From assembly GCA_020631355.1 (NCBI GenBank), contig JAHDHL010000047.1:1-37654 (forward strand): a stretch of 37,654 nucleotides of DNA, read 5' to 3'. Positions 1-8,539 of this stretch are shown here, one piece after another. The position numbers were made by a program, and so were the translations under genes. The first letter of the stretch is position 1; every line of letters begins with the position of its first letter. The notes beneath the pieces were generated by a model that ran no database searches, had not been told where the DNA came from, and saw only the letters and a list, made by a program, of their open reading frames with translations. This DNA comes from Saprospiraceae bacterium. Lineage in GTDB: Bacteria > Bacteroidota > Bacteroidia > Chitinophagales > Saprospiraceae.

Positions 1-504
1 GGGTTGAAGACCAGATTGATTGTTACCGTACTATCGCAACCATTCGAATTGCCGGCCAATATCGTTTCCGTTCCTGCTGGGTTCGCTTCGTCATAGACGT
101 TGCCGTTCACCGTTACGGTGTAGCCGTCGCCCTCACAGCCTGTATAATCCTCTGTACCAGTCGTAGCAGGGTTGAAGACCAGGTTGATTGTTACCGTACT
201 ATCGCAACCATTCGAATTGCCGGCCAATATTGTTTCCGTCCCCGTTGGATTCGCTTCGTCATAGACATTGCCATTCACCGTTACGGTGTAACCGTCGCCC
301 TCACAGCCTGTGTAATCCTCTGTACCTGCAGTCGCTGGATTGAACACCAAATTGATGGTAACCGTACTGTCGCAGCCATTCGCATTGCCAGCCAATATCG
401 TTTCCGTTCCCGTTGGGTTCGCTTCGTCATAGACGTTGCCGTTCACCGTTACGGTGTAGCCGTCGCCCTCACAACCTACATAATCCTCTGTACCTGTACT
501 AGGA
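1..504 (-). repeat. Three tandem 168-bp coding repeats (56 aa each)
   Basis: Units begin at 1, 169 and 337, each marked by GGGTTGAAGACC or a close variant (GGATTGAACACC in the third). The first two differ at only a few bases; the third is more diverged. 168 is a multiple of three, so unit gain or loss keeps the frame of the adhesin. The array reaches the left edge, so the true copy number is not visible. Confidence 0.9.
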
Positions 505-3500
505 GTATTAACAACAACTTCAAATTCGGAAGAAGTTGTACATCCTGCAAGGCTAGTTACCGTTACAGTATAAGTAGTCGTAACTAAAGGCATTACAGTA
601 ATAGTTTGAGAAACATCTCCTTCTGACCAAGCATAAGATAAGCCAGCCTCCGTAACTGAAATATCAGCTCCATCACCCTCACATATTATTCCATCATCAT
701 CTGCACTACCAGAAGTCTCTGATACAGCTATTGTTGCAGTAGGAATAGGATCCACGGTAACTTCAAAATCAAGTGTCCCTGTACATCCATTAGCTCCTGT
801 AACCGTAACAGTATATGTTGTAGTAACAAGAGGAGTAACTGTAATACTCTGAGTCGTACTATTACTCATATCGGACCATGCATATGTCAAACCCGCTTCA
901 CTTACTGTGAGGGTAGCATCATCTCCTTCACAAACAGCACCATCATCATCATTGGCACCAGATGTATCTGTCTCATCTATTGTAAATGTAGGTTGAGGAT
1001 CAACAATCAAGTCAACAGTATTGGTTGCGAAGCATCCATTTCCATCCTCTACCCTTACTATAATGGTTTGGTTATTGGCCAACTGATTGATAAAACTCGT
1101 TGAAAGTGCATCCGTATTAGCATCTGCCTGACCCTGAGTAGCATGATACGTTACAGTCATACCTGTTTGTCCACCAAGAACAGTGGCATCAGCATCAGTC
1201 AGTGTGAATGTGGCAAAACCATCCGTATCATCATCACAAACATTCAGAGTGGCAGTAGTTGCTGTTGGATTTGGGTTAACTGTTAATACCACAGGAATCC
1301 TATTACTTACACAACCATTATTAGGATCTACAGCCTCTACATAATAAGTATTAGCACCTAAGGCAGGAGAAGTTGGAGTAAATGTTGTCATATCATCAGC
1401 CAGTAGATTCCCTCCGGTTACAGCATCATACCAATCGGCAGTATTACCTGCATCTACCGTTACAGACAACTCAGGAACAGTCGCTCCGTCACACATATCC
1501 TGATCACCATCATTCGTGGGGTCAGTAATTGTTGGACATGGGCAATCTTCCATGGCAGTTTCTGAAGTCTCACACCCTGTAGTTGCATCATTTGAAGTAA
1601 TGGTCACTGTCGCGCCAGCAGCTACTCCTGTAACGGTATATGAACCACCACCATTATCTATTACTGTTCCCATATCAGCGGTAACCGTACCAGCAGAAAC
1701 AGTAACATCAACATCATATGTTAGCAAATCGAGTGCACAAGTTGTGCCGTCAATCGTAACTGTCGGTGCATCATTGACCGTAACCGTTACTGTTGCCACT
1801 GAATTCGGGCAAGGTGCAGTACCTGCAACCGTATAAGAAAAGTCATAATCCCCTGCCGTGATGCCTGTGAAATCTACAGTCGTGATATCTGTCAAATCGA
1901 CCCCTACTCCATCAACATCAGCCCAAGTACCTCCAGCTTCGGGTGTTCCGCCCAAGCCAGAAGAAATATCGACAGTTAAATTTGTATTACCATCATTACA
2001 GACAGTAACTGTACCATCCATACCCGCGTCGGGTATGGTATTTACTGTAACTGTTTCAGATTCTGTCAAAGTTTGGCTACAGGTACCATCAGACACTGAT
2101 TGAAGCGTAACTGTCAAATCTGTTGTTGCAGCTGTCAGTGTTATTGTAGCTTCACCTGTTGTTCCATCAAGTGTAGTTGTTCCGGGTGCACCATCATCAT
2201 AAGTAACGGTAGCATTCGGGGTTCCTGAAATAGTAAATGTAACCATATCGCCCTCACAGATCACACTTGCGCTAGCGGATAATGTGGCTGTAGGCAATGT
2301 TAATTCTGTTACTGTCACTTGGTCTGTTGCTGTACAACTGTTACCATCCGTAACCGTAACTGTATAATCATTAGCGGCATTCACCGTAATCATTTGGGTG
2401 GTTTCTCCTGTGGACCATTCATAATTATACCCTGCTCCTACAGGTGCACTCAAATCAGTGGTACTTCCAGCACAGAATGACAAGGCTCCGGAAATGGAAG
2501 CCACTGGCAGTGCATTCACAGTCAAGGATACATCCACTGTTCCAGAACAGCTATTGGCATCTGTCAATACAGCCCACAAATCAGGACTTGCTGAAATATC
2601 CGCGGCACTAGGAGTTGCGATCATTGTACCTGTGGTAGATGGATCTCCCTCGTACCAAGTTACTGTTCCTGTACCTACAGTAGCATCATGTTGTGTGAGA
2701 TCATAGGATGCGGCCTCATCCAAACAGACCTCAATCATTGGGTCGGTAGGAGTAGGTAGAGGGTTGACTGTAATTGTTATTTCTTCAGTTGCAGTACATC
2801 CGCTTGAGTTTGTAACCGTAACGGTGTAGGTTGTGGTCGCGGTGGGATTCACCGTAATCATTTGGGTCGTACCATTATTCATGTCAGACCATGCATAAGC
2901 TGTGAATGTCTCATTCACAGACAAATTTGCATCATCTCCTGCACAAACGATAGAGTCATCATTGGCTGTACCCGAAGCATCTGTTTCGCTGATTGTTGGA
3001 TCAGGACAAGGGATGAATATGGTATATTCAGGTGTCTGTGCCAAAGGCTCACAGGATGAAGGGTTCGTAGGGTTCACGATACCTTTCAGATATATATTCA
3101 TATCACACAATGAGACATCCGAGAAACTAGCGGAAGCTGTGATTGGGAATGTGCCTCCTATCGCTCCTGAAGCGAGTAATGTTCCTTCTGAGTTGAATGG
3201 GTCGAAATTGCTTGTTGTAGAATAATACCAATCTATCGCTCCTCCACTAGGAAGATTACTTGCAGAGTAAACATTCATATCAAACGACTCATTCAAGCAT
3301 ACATTACAATCCGTAATGTGTGAACCGATACTGGATGCATCATCCTGTGGCAATGCTATCCATTGACTTTCGAGTGTTGGGAATTCACAATTCGGACTTG
3401 TATTCGTGGTAACACCATCTATGACTGACGGATTCCTTACGAGGGTGAAATTCTCTGTTGATATGGTACCTCCATTGGCGCTCCAATTACCACCTGACGG

Positions 3501-4415
3501 TAAGCAACCGATATTACCGATGATATCCAGTGTATCCGTATTCTGCATGAGTACTATCGCATCATCACCATTGAAACTACCGACTGTAAAGTCCATATCT
3601 TCTTCAGCACTGAAAGCAGCTCCGGCCAATCCACTACAAACGACAAAAACATCACCTGCAACGACTGTACCTGTCAAGTTGGTGGTGGAACCTGCGGTAG
3701 ATGACCCATTATTGAAGATTTGGATGGAATATCCTCCTGCGGCAAGATCAATGTCGGCTCCCGTACCATTATAGATTTCAACACACTTGTTATTGGTAGT
3801 TCCATCAACATATTCCGAAATGAATAGGTTTTGACTTAGGGAACAATCCGTATTGGTTGTAGAGGCGGTGACTGCCAAGCCACTGGTTTCAATTTCGGGG
3901 CATACCGGATGAACGTATGTACAAATCCCCTCAATGATTCCACAACATTCCGTCTGATCCAAATCCACTGTGGTACACAACTTATAGGTATTTGGGAAAA
4001 GCGCATAAATATCCCAACCGTCATCTGTAGTATTTCCATTAGAGGGCAATGCTATCTGAGCTGTTGACAAGTATACTTCTCTAACAATCGTAGAATTAGG
4101 GATACAATCCGACACATCAGGAACGGCCAATTGACTCTCGAATGCGAAAAGTCCTCCAGGGTGAACATACTCGTAGCAAAACTGGTGAGTATTACCATCA
4201 TCAGCAGGGATATTGCTAGGAGTAAGATCCGTACAGTTCGGGCTGGTTGCCACCATCGTGGGGTCTTCTCCATCTATAGCCGAAACAGCTGAGGTCTCAT
4301 CGGTAAAAACCTGTCCCGGGCAGTCTCCCGGATCTCCCCAACTACAAGGACTGGTTTGTGCATAAGATAGAACCGAGGTTAACAATAATGCTGTGAATAA
4401 GATTAGCCTTTTCAT
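1..4415 (-). CDS. Giant secreted SprB-like repeat adhesin, N-terminal part (runs off left edge)
   Basis: An uninterrupted minus-strand frame starts at ATG 4415-4413 and stays open to base 1, giving about 1471 visible residues. The N-terminus is a signal peptide ending SVLSYAQ (residue 20). Residues ~197-300 look like a lamin-tail domain (LFISEYVDG, VEIYNG, VVAGDVFVV, DIIGNIGC). The rest is a chain of Ig/PKD-like repeats rich in Thr, Val, Asp and Gly. One recurring unit has ICEGD, YAWS, QTITV and TTTYTVTVT and occurs near 505-760, 760-1000 and 2760-3010. The last ~168 visible residues are three near-identical 56-aa repeats with CEGDGYTVTVNG and NGCDSTVTINL. Such proteins are typical type IX secretion cargo of gliding or adhesive Bacteroidota, usually ending in a CHU_C/type B sorting domain. 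That end is outside the window, so export by T9SS is inferred. Confidence 0.85.
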   Translation of the reverse strand, partial: MKRLILFTALLLTSVLSYAQTSPCSWGDPGDCPGQVFTDETSAVSAIDGEDPTMVATSPNCTDLTPSNIPADDGNTHQFCYEYVHPGGLFAFESQLAVPDVSDCIPNSTIVREVYLSTAQIALPSNGNTTDDGWDIYALFPNTYKLCTTVDLDQTECCGIIEGICTYVHPVCPEIETSGLAVTASTTNTDCSLSQNLFISEYVDGTTNNKCVEIYNGTGADIDLAAGGYSIQIFNNGSSTAGSTTNLTGTVVAGDVFVVCSGLAGAAFSAEEDMDFTVGSFNGDDAIVLMQNTDTLDIIGNIGCLPSGGNWSANGGTISTENFTLVRNPSVIDGVTTNTSPNCEFPTLESQWIALPQDDASSIGSHITDCNVCLNESFDMNVYSASNLPSGGAIDWYYSTTSNFDPFNSEGTLLASGAIGGTFPITASASFSDVSLCDMNIYLKGIVNPTNPSSCEPLAQTPEYTIFIPCPDPTISETDASGTANDDSIVCAGDDANLSVNETFTAYAWSDMNNGTTQMITVNPTATTTYTVTVTNSSGCTATEEITITVNPLPTPTDPMIEVCLDEAASYDLTQHDATVGTGTVTWYEGDPSTTGTMIATPSAADISASPDLWAVLTDANSCSGTVDVSLTVNALPVASISGALSFCAGSTTDLSAPVGAGYNYEWSTGETTQMITVNAANDYTVTVTDGNSCTATDQVTVTELTLPTATLSASASVICEGDMVTFTISGTPNATVTYDDGAPGTTTLDGTTGEATITLTAATTDLTVTLQSVSDGTCSQTLTESETVTVNTIPDAGMDGTVTVCNDGNTNLTVDISSGLGGTPEAGGTWADVDGVGVDLTDITTVDFTGITAGDYDFSYTVAGTAPCPNSVATVTVTVNDAPTVTIDGTTCALDLLTYDVDVTVSAGTVTADMGTVIDNGGGSYTVTGVAAGATVTITSNDATTGCETSETAMEDCPCPTITDPTNDGDQDMCDGATVPELSVTVDAGNTADWYDAVTGGNLLADDMTTFTPTSPALGANTYYVEAVDPNNGCVSNRIPVVLTVNPNPTATTATLNVCDDDTDGFATFTLTDADATVLGGQTGMTVTYHATQGQADANTDALSTSFINQLANNQTIIVRVEDGNGCFATNTVDLIVDPQPTFTIDETDTSGANDDDGAVCEGDDATLTVSEAGLTYAWSDMSNSTTQSITVTPLVTTTYTVTVTGANGCTGTLDFEVTVDPIPTATIAVSETSGSADDDGIICEGDGADISVTEAGLSYAWSEGDVSQTITVMPLVTTTYTVTVTSLAGCTTSSEFEVVVNTPSTGTEDYVGCEGDGYTVTVNGNVYDEANPTGTETILAGNANGCDSTVTINLVFNPATAGTEDYTGCEGDGYTVTVNGNVYDEANPTGTETILAGNSNGCDSTVTINLVFNPATTGTEDYTGCEGDGYTVTVNGNVYDEANPAGTETILAGNSNGCDSTVTINLVFN

Positions 4416-5079
4416 CCATTTGAGAATTTGTCCAAGTGTAAATCGAGCAACTAAACTACCTAAAACTTGAATGTTTTTTGTAATGTCATTGCATTAAAAT
4501 GCCTGTATTGGAATCAATTAATACCGTTTTGGTATTAATTATCCCAACATCGAGTAATTAAGTGAATGTCTAAATGGTTTACAAGAGAGCGAACATGCGT
4601 GATAACAACCCGATTCCCATTGATGAATCCAGTGTCATAGCATGTCAAGATTTGACAATAGTTCTTTGTTTGCCTTAGTATAGGTCCTCTGCCAATATTC
4701 TGTCTTGTTACAACCCAAAATTACTTGTTGTTAAACCAAGAGAACATTCAAACATCACAATTGAATTATAGGGGGGTTATTTTCTAATTCTAGTCTAAAA
4801 CTTTAAGCTAACAAAAAAAGGTTGAAACCCCACTCTTTCAGATAAAAAAATAAGTACCATATATTTAATTTTAAATGACCACAACTATTCATAATCAACT
4901 GAAATACAATATGGTAAAAACATCATCTGTTTCATATTTTTTAATTGTAGTTTCATTACTCCCTCATTCATGCTGCATTATTACCACATAACTCATGACT
5001 CTCGTTGTCACCATACATTTATGGCTTCAATCCACATGATTACTAATGTGAAACTCCAAAAATATCATAGATTTGCAGT
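4416..5079. other. 664-bp AT-rich divergent intergenic region
   Basis: This lies between the start of the adhesin (-) and the start of rsmG (+). I see no ORF of substance and no RNA gene. Promoters for both flanking genes must lie here, but no convincing TTTG-N20-TAnnTTTG pair was found. The clearest structure is the inverted repeat at 4516-4540. Confidence 0.5.
4516..4540. repeat. Perfect inverted repeat upstream of the adhesin
   Basis: Arms AATTAATACC (4516-4525) and GGTATTAATT (4531-4540) are perfect reverse complements around the 5-nt loop GTTTT. It lies ~100 bp upstream of the adhesin start codon. No T-tract follows on either strand, so an operator or leader hairpin fits better than a terminator. 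Confidence 0.6.
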
Positions 5080-5709
5080 ATGCAAGCCATTCTGAATACA
5101 TTCCCGGGACTTAGTGAAGAACAGGTCCACCAACTAGGACAGTTGAAAGCGCTCTATCAAGACCTGAATGAAAAGGTCAATGTGATATCACGGAAAGACA
5201 TTGACAATCTCTATTCCCGTCATGTCATACATTCCATGTACTCGCATTTTTTCATCACATTCAAGGATGGTTCTGAAATATTGGACCTAGGAACAGGTGG
5301 TGGATTCCCTGGGGTTCCATTGGCCATTCTCTATCCTAATGTGAAGTTCACGCTTGTGGATGGTACCCGAAAAAAAATCGGAGTGGCGCAGGAAGTCATT
5401 TCTGCATTGGGGCTTAAGAATGTTGTAGCAAAGCACCAACGTGCGGAGGAAATCAAAGGACAGAAATTCGATTTTGTGGTATGCAGGGCAGTAGCCAGTG
5501 TGGACAAGCTTTTGGCATGGAGCAGACCCTTGCTCAAGAGTAAGCAAACCCATGGATACCCGAATGGTCTATTGACATGGAAAGGTGGCGACCCTAAGAA
5601 AGAAACCAAATTACTACCCAAACATGAATACACTGAGGTATTCCATATCTCGGATTATTCCAATGACGAATACTTCAAGGAGAAATACATCCTGTATGTT
5701 CAAGGATAA
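5080..5709 (+). CDS. rsmG: 16S rRNA (guanine-N7) methyltransferase RsmG
   Basis: This 209-aa cytoplasmic enzyme uses S-adenosylmethionine to methylate N7 of a guanine in the 530 loop of 16S rRNA (G527 in E. coli). The sequence shows NVISRKD near residue 35, HVIHS near 49, the SAM-binding loop DLGTGGGFPGVPLAI near 70-84, LVDGTRKK, and CRAVAS near 135, all in the usual RsmG order. Length matches the family. ATG 5080 is the only start giving the full N-terminus. It stands alone: the next gene is convergent and its stop codon begins at the very next base. Confidence 0.95.
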   Translation: MQAILNTFPGLSEEQVHQLGQLKALYQDLNEKVNVISRKDIDNLYSRHVIHSMYSHFFITFKDGSEILDLGTGGGFPGVPLAILYPNVKFTLVDGTRKKIGVAQEVISALGLKNVVAKHQRAEEIKGQKFDFVVCRAVASVDKLLAWSRPLLKSKQTHGYPNGLLTWKGGDPKKETKLLPKHEYTEVFHISDYSNDEYFKEKYILYVQG

Positions 5710-7509
5710 TTAGATTTCCTCTCCCAATAATCGCCTGTATCTTTTTCTTGCCTCTACTGAATAGGTACTACCGGAGTAATCGAAAAGGATTTTCTCGTAC
5801 AATTCGGTTGCTTTTTCTGTATTGTCCAGATGTTTTTCATTCAGTTCAGCCAATTCGAAAATAGCATTATCAGCACGGATTCCATCCGGATAATTCTCCA
5901 TGATATTCTGAAGCATAAGGGCTGTCTTCTCAAAATTCCTTTGTTTGTAATAAATCTGGGATTTCAGATAAATCGCATCATCCTCCAAGGAATGATTCGG
6001 ATACATCGTACGAATGGAATCCAGCTTGACGAATGCATCATCAAATTTATTCTGAAAGACCAACAATTCCGCTTCTGAGAATTTTTTCAATGGTACTGCT
6101 GTCGTATCCAGGGCCAAGTTATCCATAATGAATATGGAACGATCCAGGGCATCATTCGCAATCAACTTGGAAGTGGATGCCTTAAGGACATTGAATTGCG
6201 TCTGTGCCCATTCGAAATCACCCGCGAAATAGGAAAGCAGTGCATTTCTATATCTTGCCTCCTGACCTATCAAATCATCCTTGAATTGTTTATCCACCTG
6301 AGAATACAACAGTGTTGATTCCCATATCTCACCCTCCATCAGATAAAAGTCCGCAAGACTAATCTTTGCTTCGGCCAACACTCTGGGATTGACCATTGGA
6401 TACTCCACCAATTCGCTTAATAATCCTATCGCTTTTGTCAGATCATTCAGATAATAAGCCTCCAACTCTGCCAACTCGGTAATAATGGAAGCAGTGGTTC
6501 GGGATTTACCGAATTCCTCCAGGAACGCTTCGTATTCCCCCTCCAACTGTCTGAGTTCTTCCTCTGTATAATTATAACCATCCACTAATTTGGACCTTTT
6601 GGCCCTAAGGGATTGTTGTTTGGCTTCGATATAAAAACTGGAGCCCATGCCCTTATTCTCAATGATGTATTCAAAGCCACTGATTGCGGTGTCCCAGTCC
6701 TTATCATTCGCTGCAGTAATTGCAATATCATAGACCCGACCACCATTTTCTTCTTTTCTACGATCCAAGGCCTTGGCTTGTCTCAATGCCCCCTTATAAT
6801 CCTTTTTCTGAATGAATACCCATGATAGTAGTTCCGGATATACTTCATTATCTGGATCTTCCTGGATTTCGGTATAGAGCTGGGTTTGGAGTTCGAAGAA
6901 ATCATCTTCGGTAAAATACCTTTGGAAGATGGTTTTCAATGTATTGATACGGGAGGGCGTCTCTATCAAACTGGCCAGATAATTCTCAATCATCTTCACG
7001 GACTCGCCTTTCCTACGATACAATTCGGCTAAATAATAATGGAAATTCTTAGCATTTTCCTTGCCTATTCCCTTCTCGTATGTCTGAATAGCCAAATCAT
7101 ACTTGGTCATATTCTGGAATTGAGCTGCCAAACTCCTGATGGCATTGGGGTCGTCCCCTACAAAGTCCATGGCTTTTGCAAACATGGCGTCCGCCTCCTC
7201 GATTCTTTGTTGTCTTTCCAAGAGATTCCCATAATCCAGATACAATCTGTACTTCTTGGAATTCTTCTTGATTTGCTTCTTGAGAATTTCCTCTGCCTTT
7301 GCATATTCCTCCATTTCTGTGAGACAGGCAAGATAACGGGAAAAGTAATAGTCGTTCTTGGTATTCTTGGAATATAATTTTTCGTAAAGGGCGGATGCCT
7401 TTTCGAATTCACCATTATTGAAATATTCCTGTGCCAGACGGTTGTCTTGTGAGTAGATGGCCGCAGTGCAAACCAAGGAAAAGAAAAGGGTAACTAAAAA
7501 ATGCTTCAT
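5710..7509 (-). CDS. Secreted tetratricopeptide-repeat protein
   Basis: The product has 599 aa. It begins with a signal peptide (MKHFLVTLFFSLVCTAAIYSQ), so it is periplasmic or attached to the outer membrane. The rest is almost entirely helical TPR-like repeats: early ones near residues 25-180 (AQEYFNNGEFEKASALYEKLY; YLDYGNLLERQQRIEEADAMF) and later ones near 470-590 (IYLKSQIYYKQRNFEKTALML; FELAELNEKHLDNTEKATELY). The spacing of the last units resembles YbgF/BamD-type TPRs. No catalytic domain is visible. TPR proteins of this kind are scaffolds; the partner is unknown. Its stop codon abuts that of rsmG, with no room for a separate terminator. Confidence 0.85.
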   Translation of the reverse strand: MKHFLVTLFFSLVCTAAIYSQDNRLAQEYFNNGEFEKASALYEKLYSKNTKNDYYFSRYLACLTEMEEYAKAEEILKKQIKKNSKKYRLYLDYGNLLERQQRIEEADAMFAKAMDFVGDDPNAIRSLAAQFQNMTKYDLAIQTYEKGIGKENAKNFHYYLAELYRRKGESVKMIENYLASLIETPSRINTLKTIFQRYFTEDDFFELQTQLYTEIQEDPDNEVYPELLSWVFIQKKDYKGALRQAKALDRRKEENGGRVYDIAITAANDKDWDTAISGFEYIIENKGMGSSFYIEAKQQSLRAKRSKLVDGYNYTEEELRQLEGEYEAFLEEFGKSRTTASIITELAELEAYYLNDLTKAIGLLSELVEYPMVNPRVLAEAKISLADFYLMEGEIWESTLLYSQVDKQFKDDLIGQEARYRNALLSYFAGDFEWAQTQFNVLKASTSKLIANDALDRSIFIMDNLALDTTAVPLKKFSEAELLVFQNKFDDAFVKLDSIRTMYPNHSLEDDAIYLKSQIYYKQRNFEKTALMLQNIMENYPDGIRADNAIFELAELNEKHLDNTEKATELYEKILFDYSGSTYSVEARKRYRRLLGEEI

Positions 7510-7737
7510 AGACTAAGGTTGAATACCGTCATCATCCTACACGGTACATAATACCAAACGCAATAGGTATGTTAATTGTTACTTAAGTTCTTGATTGAAA
7601 AGGTTCAAAAAACAAACCAAGATTCATACCCTGTATCCAATAGACGAATTTTTCTGTGTTCGGGTCACTTCGACAAGGCTGTTTGGGCCGGATTTGATTG
7701 TTCCTTGGAACCTAATCTTCAAGGAAAGATAAAATAT

Positions 7738-7775
7738 GAAAAGGCGAAACACCCTTTTGGTTGTTCCGCCTTTTC
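7738..7775 (-). terminator. Intrinsic terminator of the small secreted-protein gene
   Basis: Arms GAAAAGGCG (7738-7746) and CGCCTTTTC (7767-7775) pair perfectly, and three inner pairs (AAC/GTT) extend the stem past one mismatch. Read on the minus strand it lies 21 bases past the stop of the gene ending at 7796 and runs into a T-rich stretch. Confidence 0.7.
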
Positions 7776-7795
7776 ACGAATACCCTTATCGGGAA

Positions 7796-8179
7796 TTATT
7801 TTTTCTTGGTTTGCTTGCTATCAGCCAATTCCGATCTTACATGCATCATGAAATCCCTATACTGTGACTCATCCATAATGAATCTTAGGGAATCAATCAA
7901 ATGTTGTCTCTGGCCATTCATCTTGGACTTGAACAATTTAGGGTCCTTTTCCCTCATGTCTGCGATGATTGCATAATTCTCAGCTTTCTTCTCCACCAAT
8001 GAACGAACCTTGGTTTCCTGCTTGTCTGACAATTGGTATTGATCGAAGTGATCCATCATTTGCTCCACGAATGCATCCTTGGTGATATTACCATTCACAT
8101 AATCCTGTATGGTAACCTTTTGGGCAAACAAGCCCACCATCATGCAGCAAGCAAAAACTGTAAGTACTAATCTTTTCAT
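7796..8179 (-). CDS. Small secreted helical protein, possibly Spy/LTxxQ-like
   Basis: I place the start at ATG 8179, giving 127 aa with a clean signal peptide (MKRLVLTVFACCMMVGLFAQ). An upstream in-frame start would add a non-signal N-terminus. The mature part is charged and helical: LSDKQETKVRSLVEKKAENY, then KDPKLFKSKM, then LRFIMDESQYRDFM. This is the pattern of small periplasmic Spy/CpxP-like LTxxQ proteins (an LSDKQ-type helix, then a later helix with a Q/Y-F pair), but similarity is weak and I assign no function. It is monocistronic, with a terminator downstream. Confidence 0.7.
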   Translation of the reverse strand: MKRLVLTVFACCMMVGLFAQKVTIQDYVNGNITKDAFVEQMMDHFDQYQLSDKQETKVRSLVEKKAENYAIIADMREKDPKLFKSKMNGQRQHLIDSLRFIMDESQYRDFMMHVRSELADSKQTKKK

Positions 8180-8307
8180 TATATGAGAATTAGAATTTTC
8201 AATATTATCTTGGTTAAAAATAAGACGATTTTCGAGAAATGAAAAGGGAAGCGTTCGAATTAGCAATAATTTGGCATTTGATTATGAATTAAATGGTTGG
8301 TATTATT

Positions 8308-8341
8308 ACAAAACAAAAGGTGGCAAGCCTTAGCTGCCACC
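8308..8341 (-). terminator. Orphan terminator-like hairpin (minus orientation)
   Basis: GGTGGCA-a-GC (8319-8328) pairs with GCTGCCACC (8333-8341) around loop CTTA, with one bulged A. On the minus strand the stem is followed by CCTTTTGTTTTGT, a fair T-tract; on the plus strand no T-tract follows. No annotated minus-strand gene ends just upstream of it. Confidence 0.55.
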
Positions 8342-8362
8342 CTCGTTATAGTTAGTCGATTA

Positions 8363-8407
8363 TTATTCAATATCATTTCCAAACGACTTCCAAACATTAA
8401 TTGCCAT
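8363..8407 (-). CDS. Candidate 14-aa ORF ahead of the orphan terminator
   Basis: ATG 8407-8405 opens MAINVWKSFGNDIE followed by TAA (8365-8363), 22 bases before the hairpin. It carries a short internal DNA repeat (GTTTGGAA twice). No ribosome binding site is evident. The position before a terminator is the only argument for it, so this is speculative. Confidence 0.15.
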   Translation of the reverse strand: MAINVWKSFGNDIE

Positions 8408-8539
8408 GAGAGTTTTATATCTCAGGGGATTGTCTTTTATTTAGGTAAGGCTTGATTTGCAGGACAAATCTAGGATTTGCATTCTGGATTTAAAATCCCC
8501 GAAATCCCTGGAATATCAGATAACAACTGAATCACACTT

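Larger units (their letters stand above)
8180..8539. other. 360-bp divergent intergenic region with an orphan hairpin
   Basis: This lies between the start of the Spy-like gene (-) and the start of the 504-aa gene (+). It holds the terminator-like hairpin 8319-8341 and a 15-codon minus-strand ORF, both listed separately. No strong promoter match was found on either strand. Confidence 0.4.

Noticed and set aside
1-504. CRISPR-like regular repeats
   Set aside because: Units are 168 bp, contiguous and in frame within a coding region; there are no spacers.
1516-3774. Several plus-strand ORFs of 65-122 codons
   Set aside because: All lie antisense to the continuous adhesin frame. Their Val/Thr/Pro/Ser-rich composition mirrors its repeats.
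3836-4273. Two short minus-strand ORFs in other frames
   Set aside because: They overlap the adhesin N-terminal region, whose own frame reads cleanly from a signal peptide.
5069-5076. TAGATTTG box just before rsmG
   Set aside because: It matches TAnnTTTG, but it is three bases from the ATG and lacks a -33 TTTG; transcription would start inside the gene.
7576-7976. Overlapping plus-strand ORFs of 91 and 71 codons
   Set aside because: They cover a terminator and the antisense of the Spy-like gene; no start signal and no protein-like pattern.
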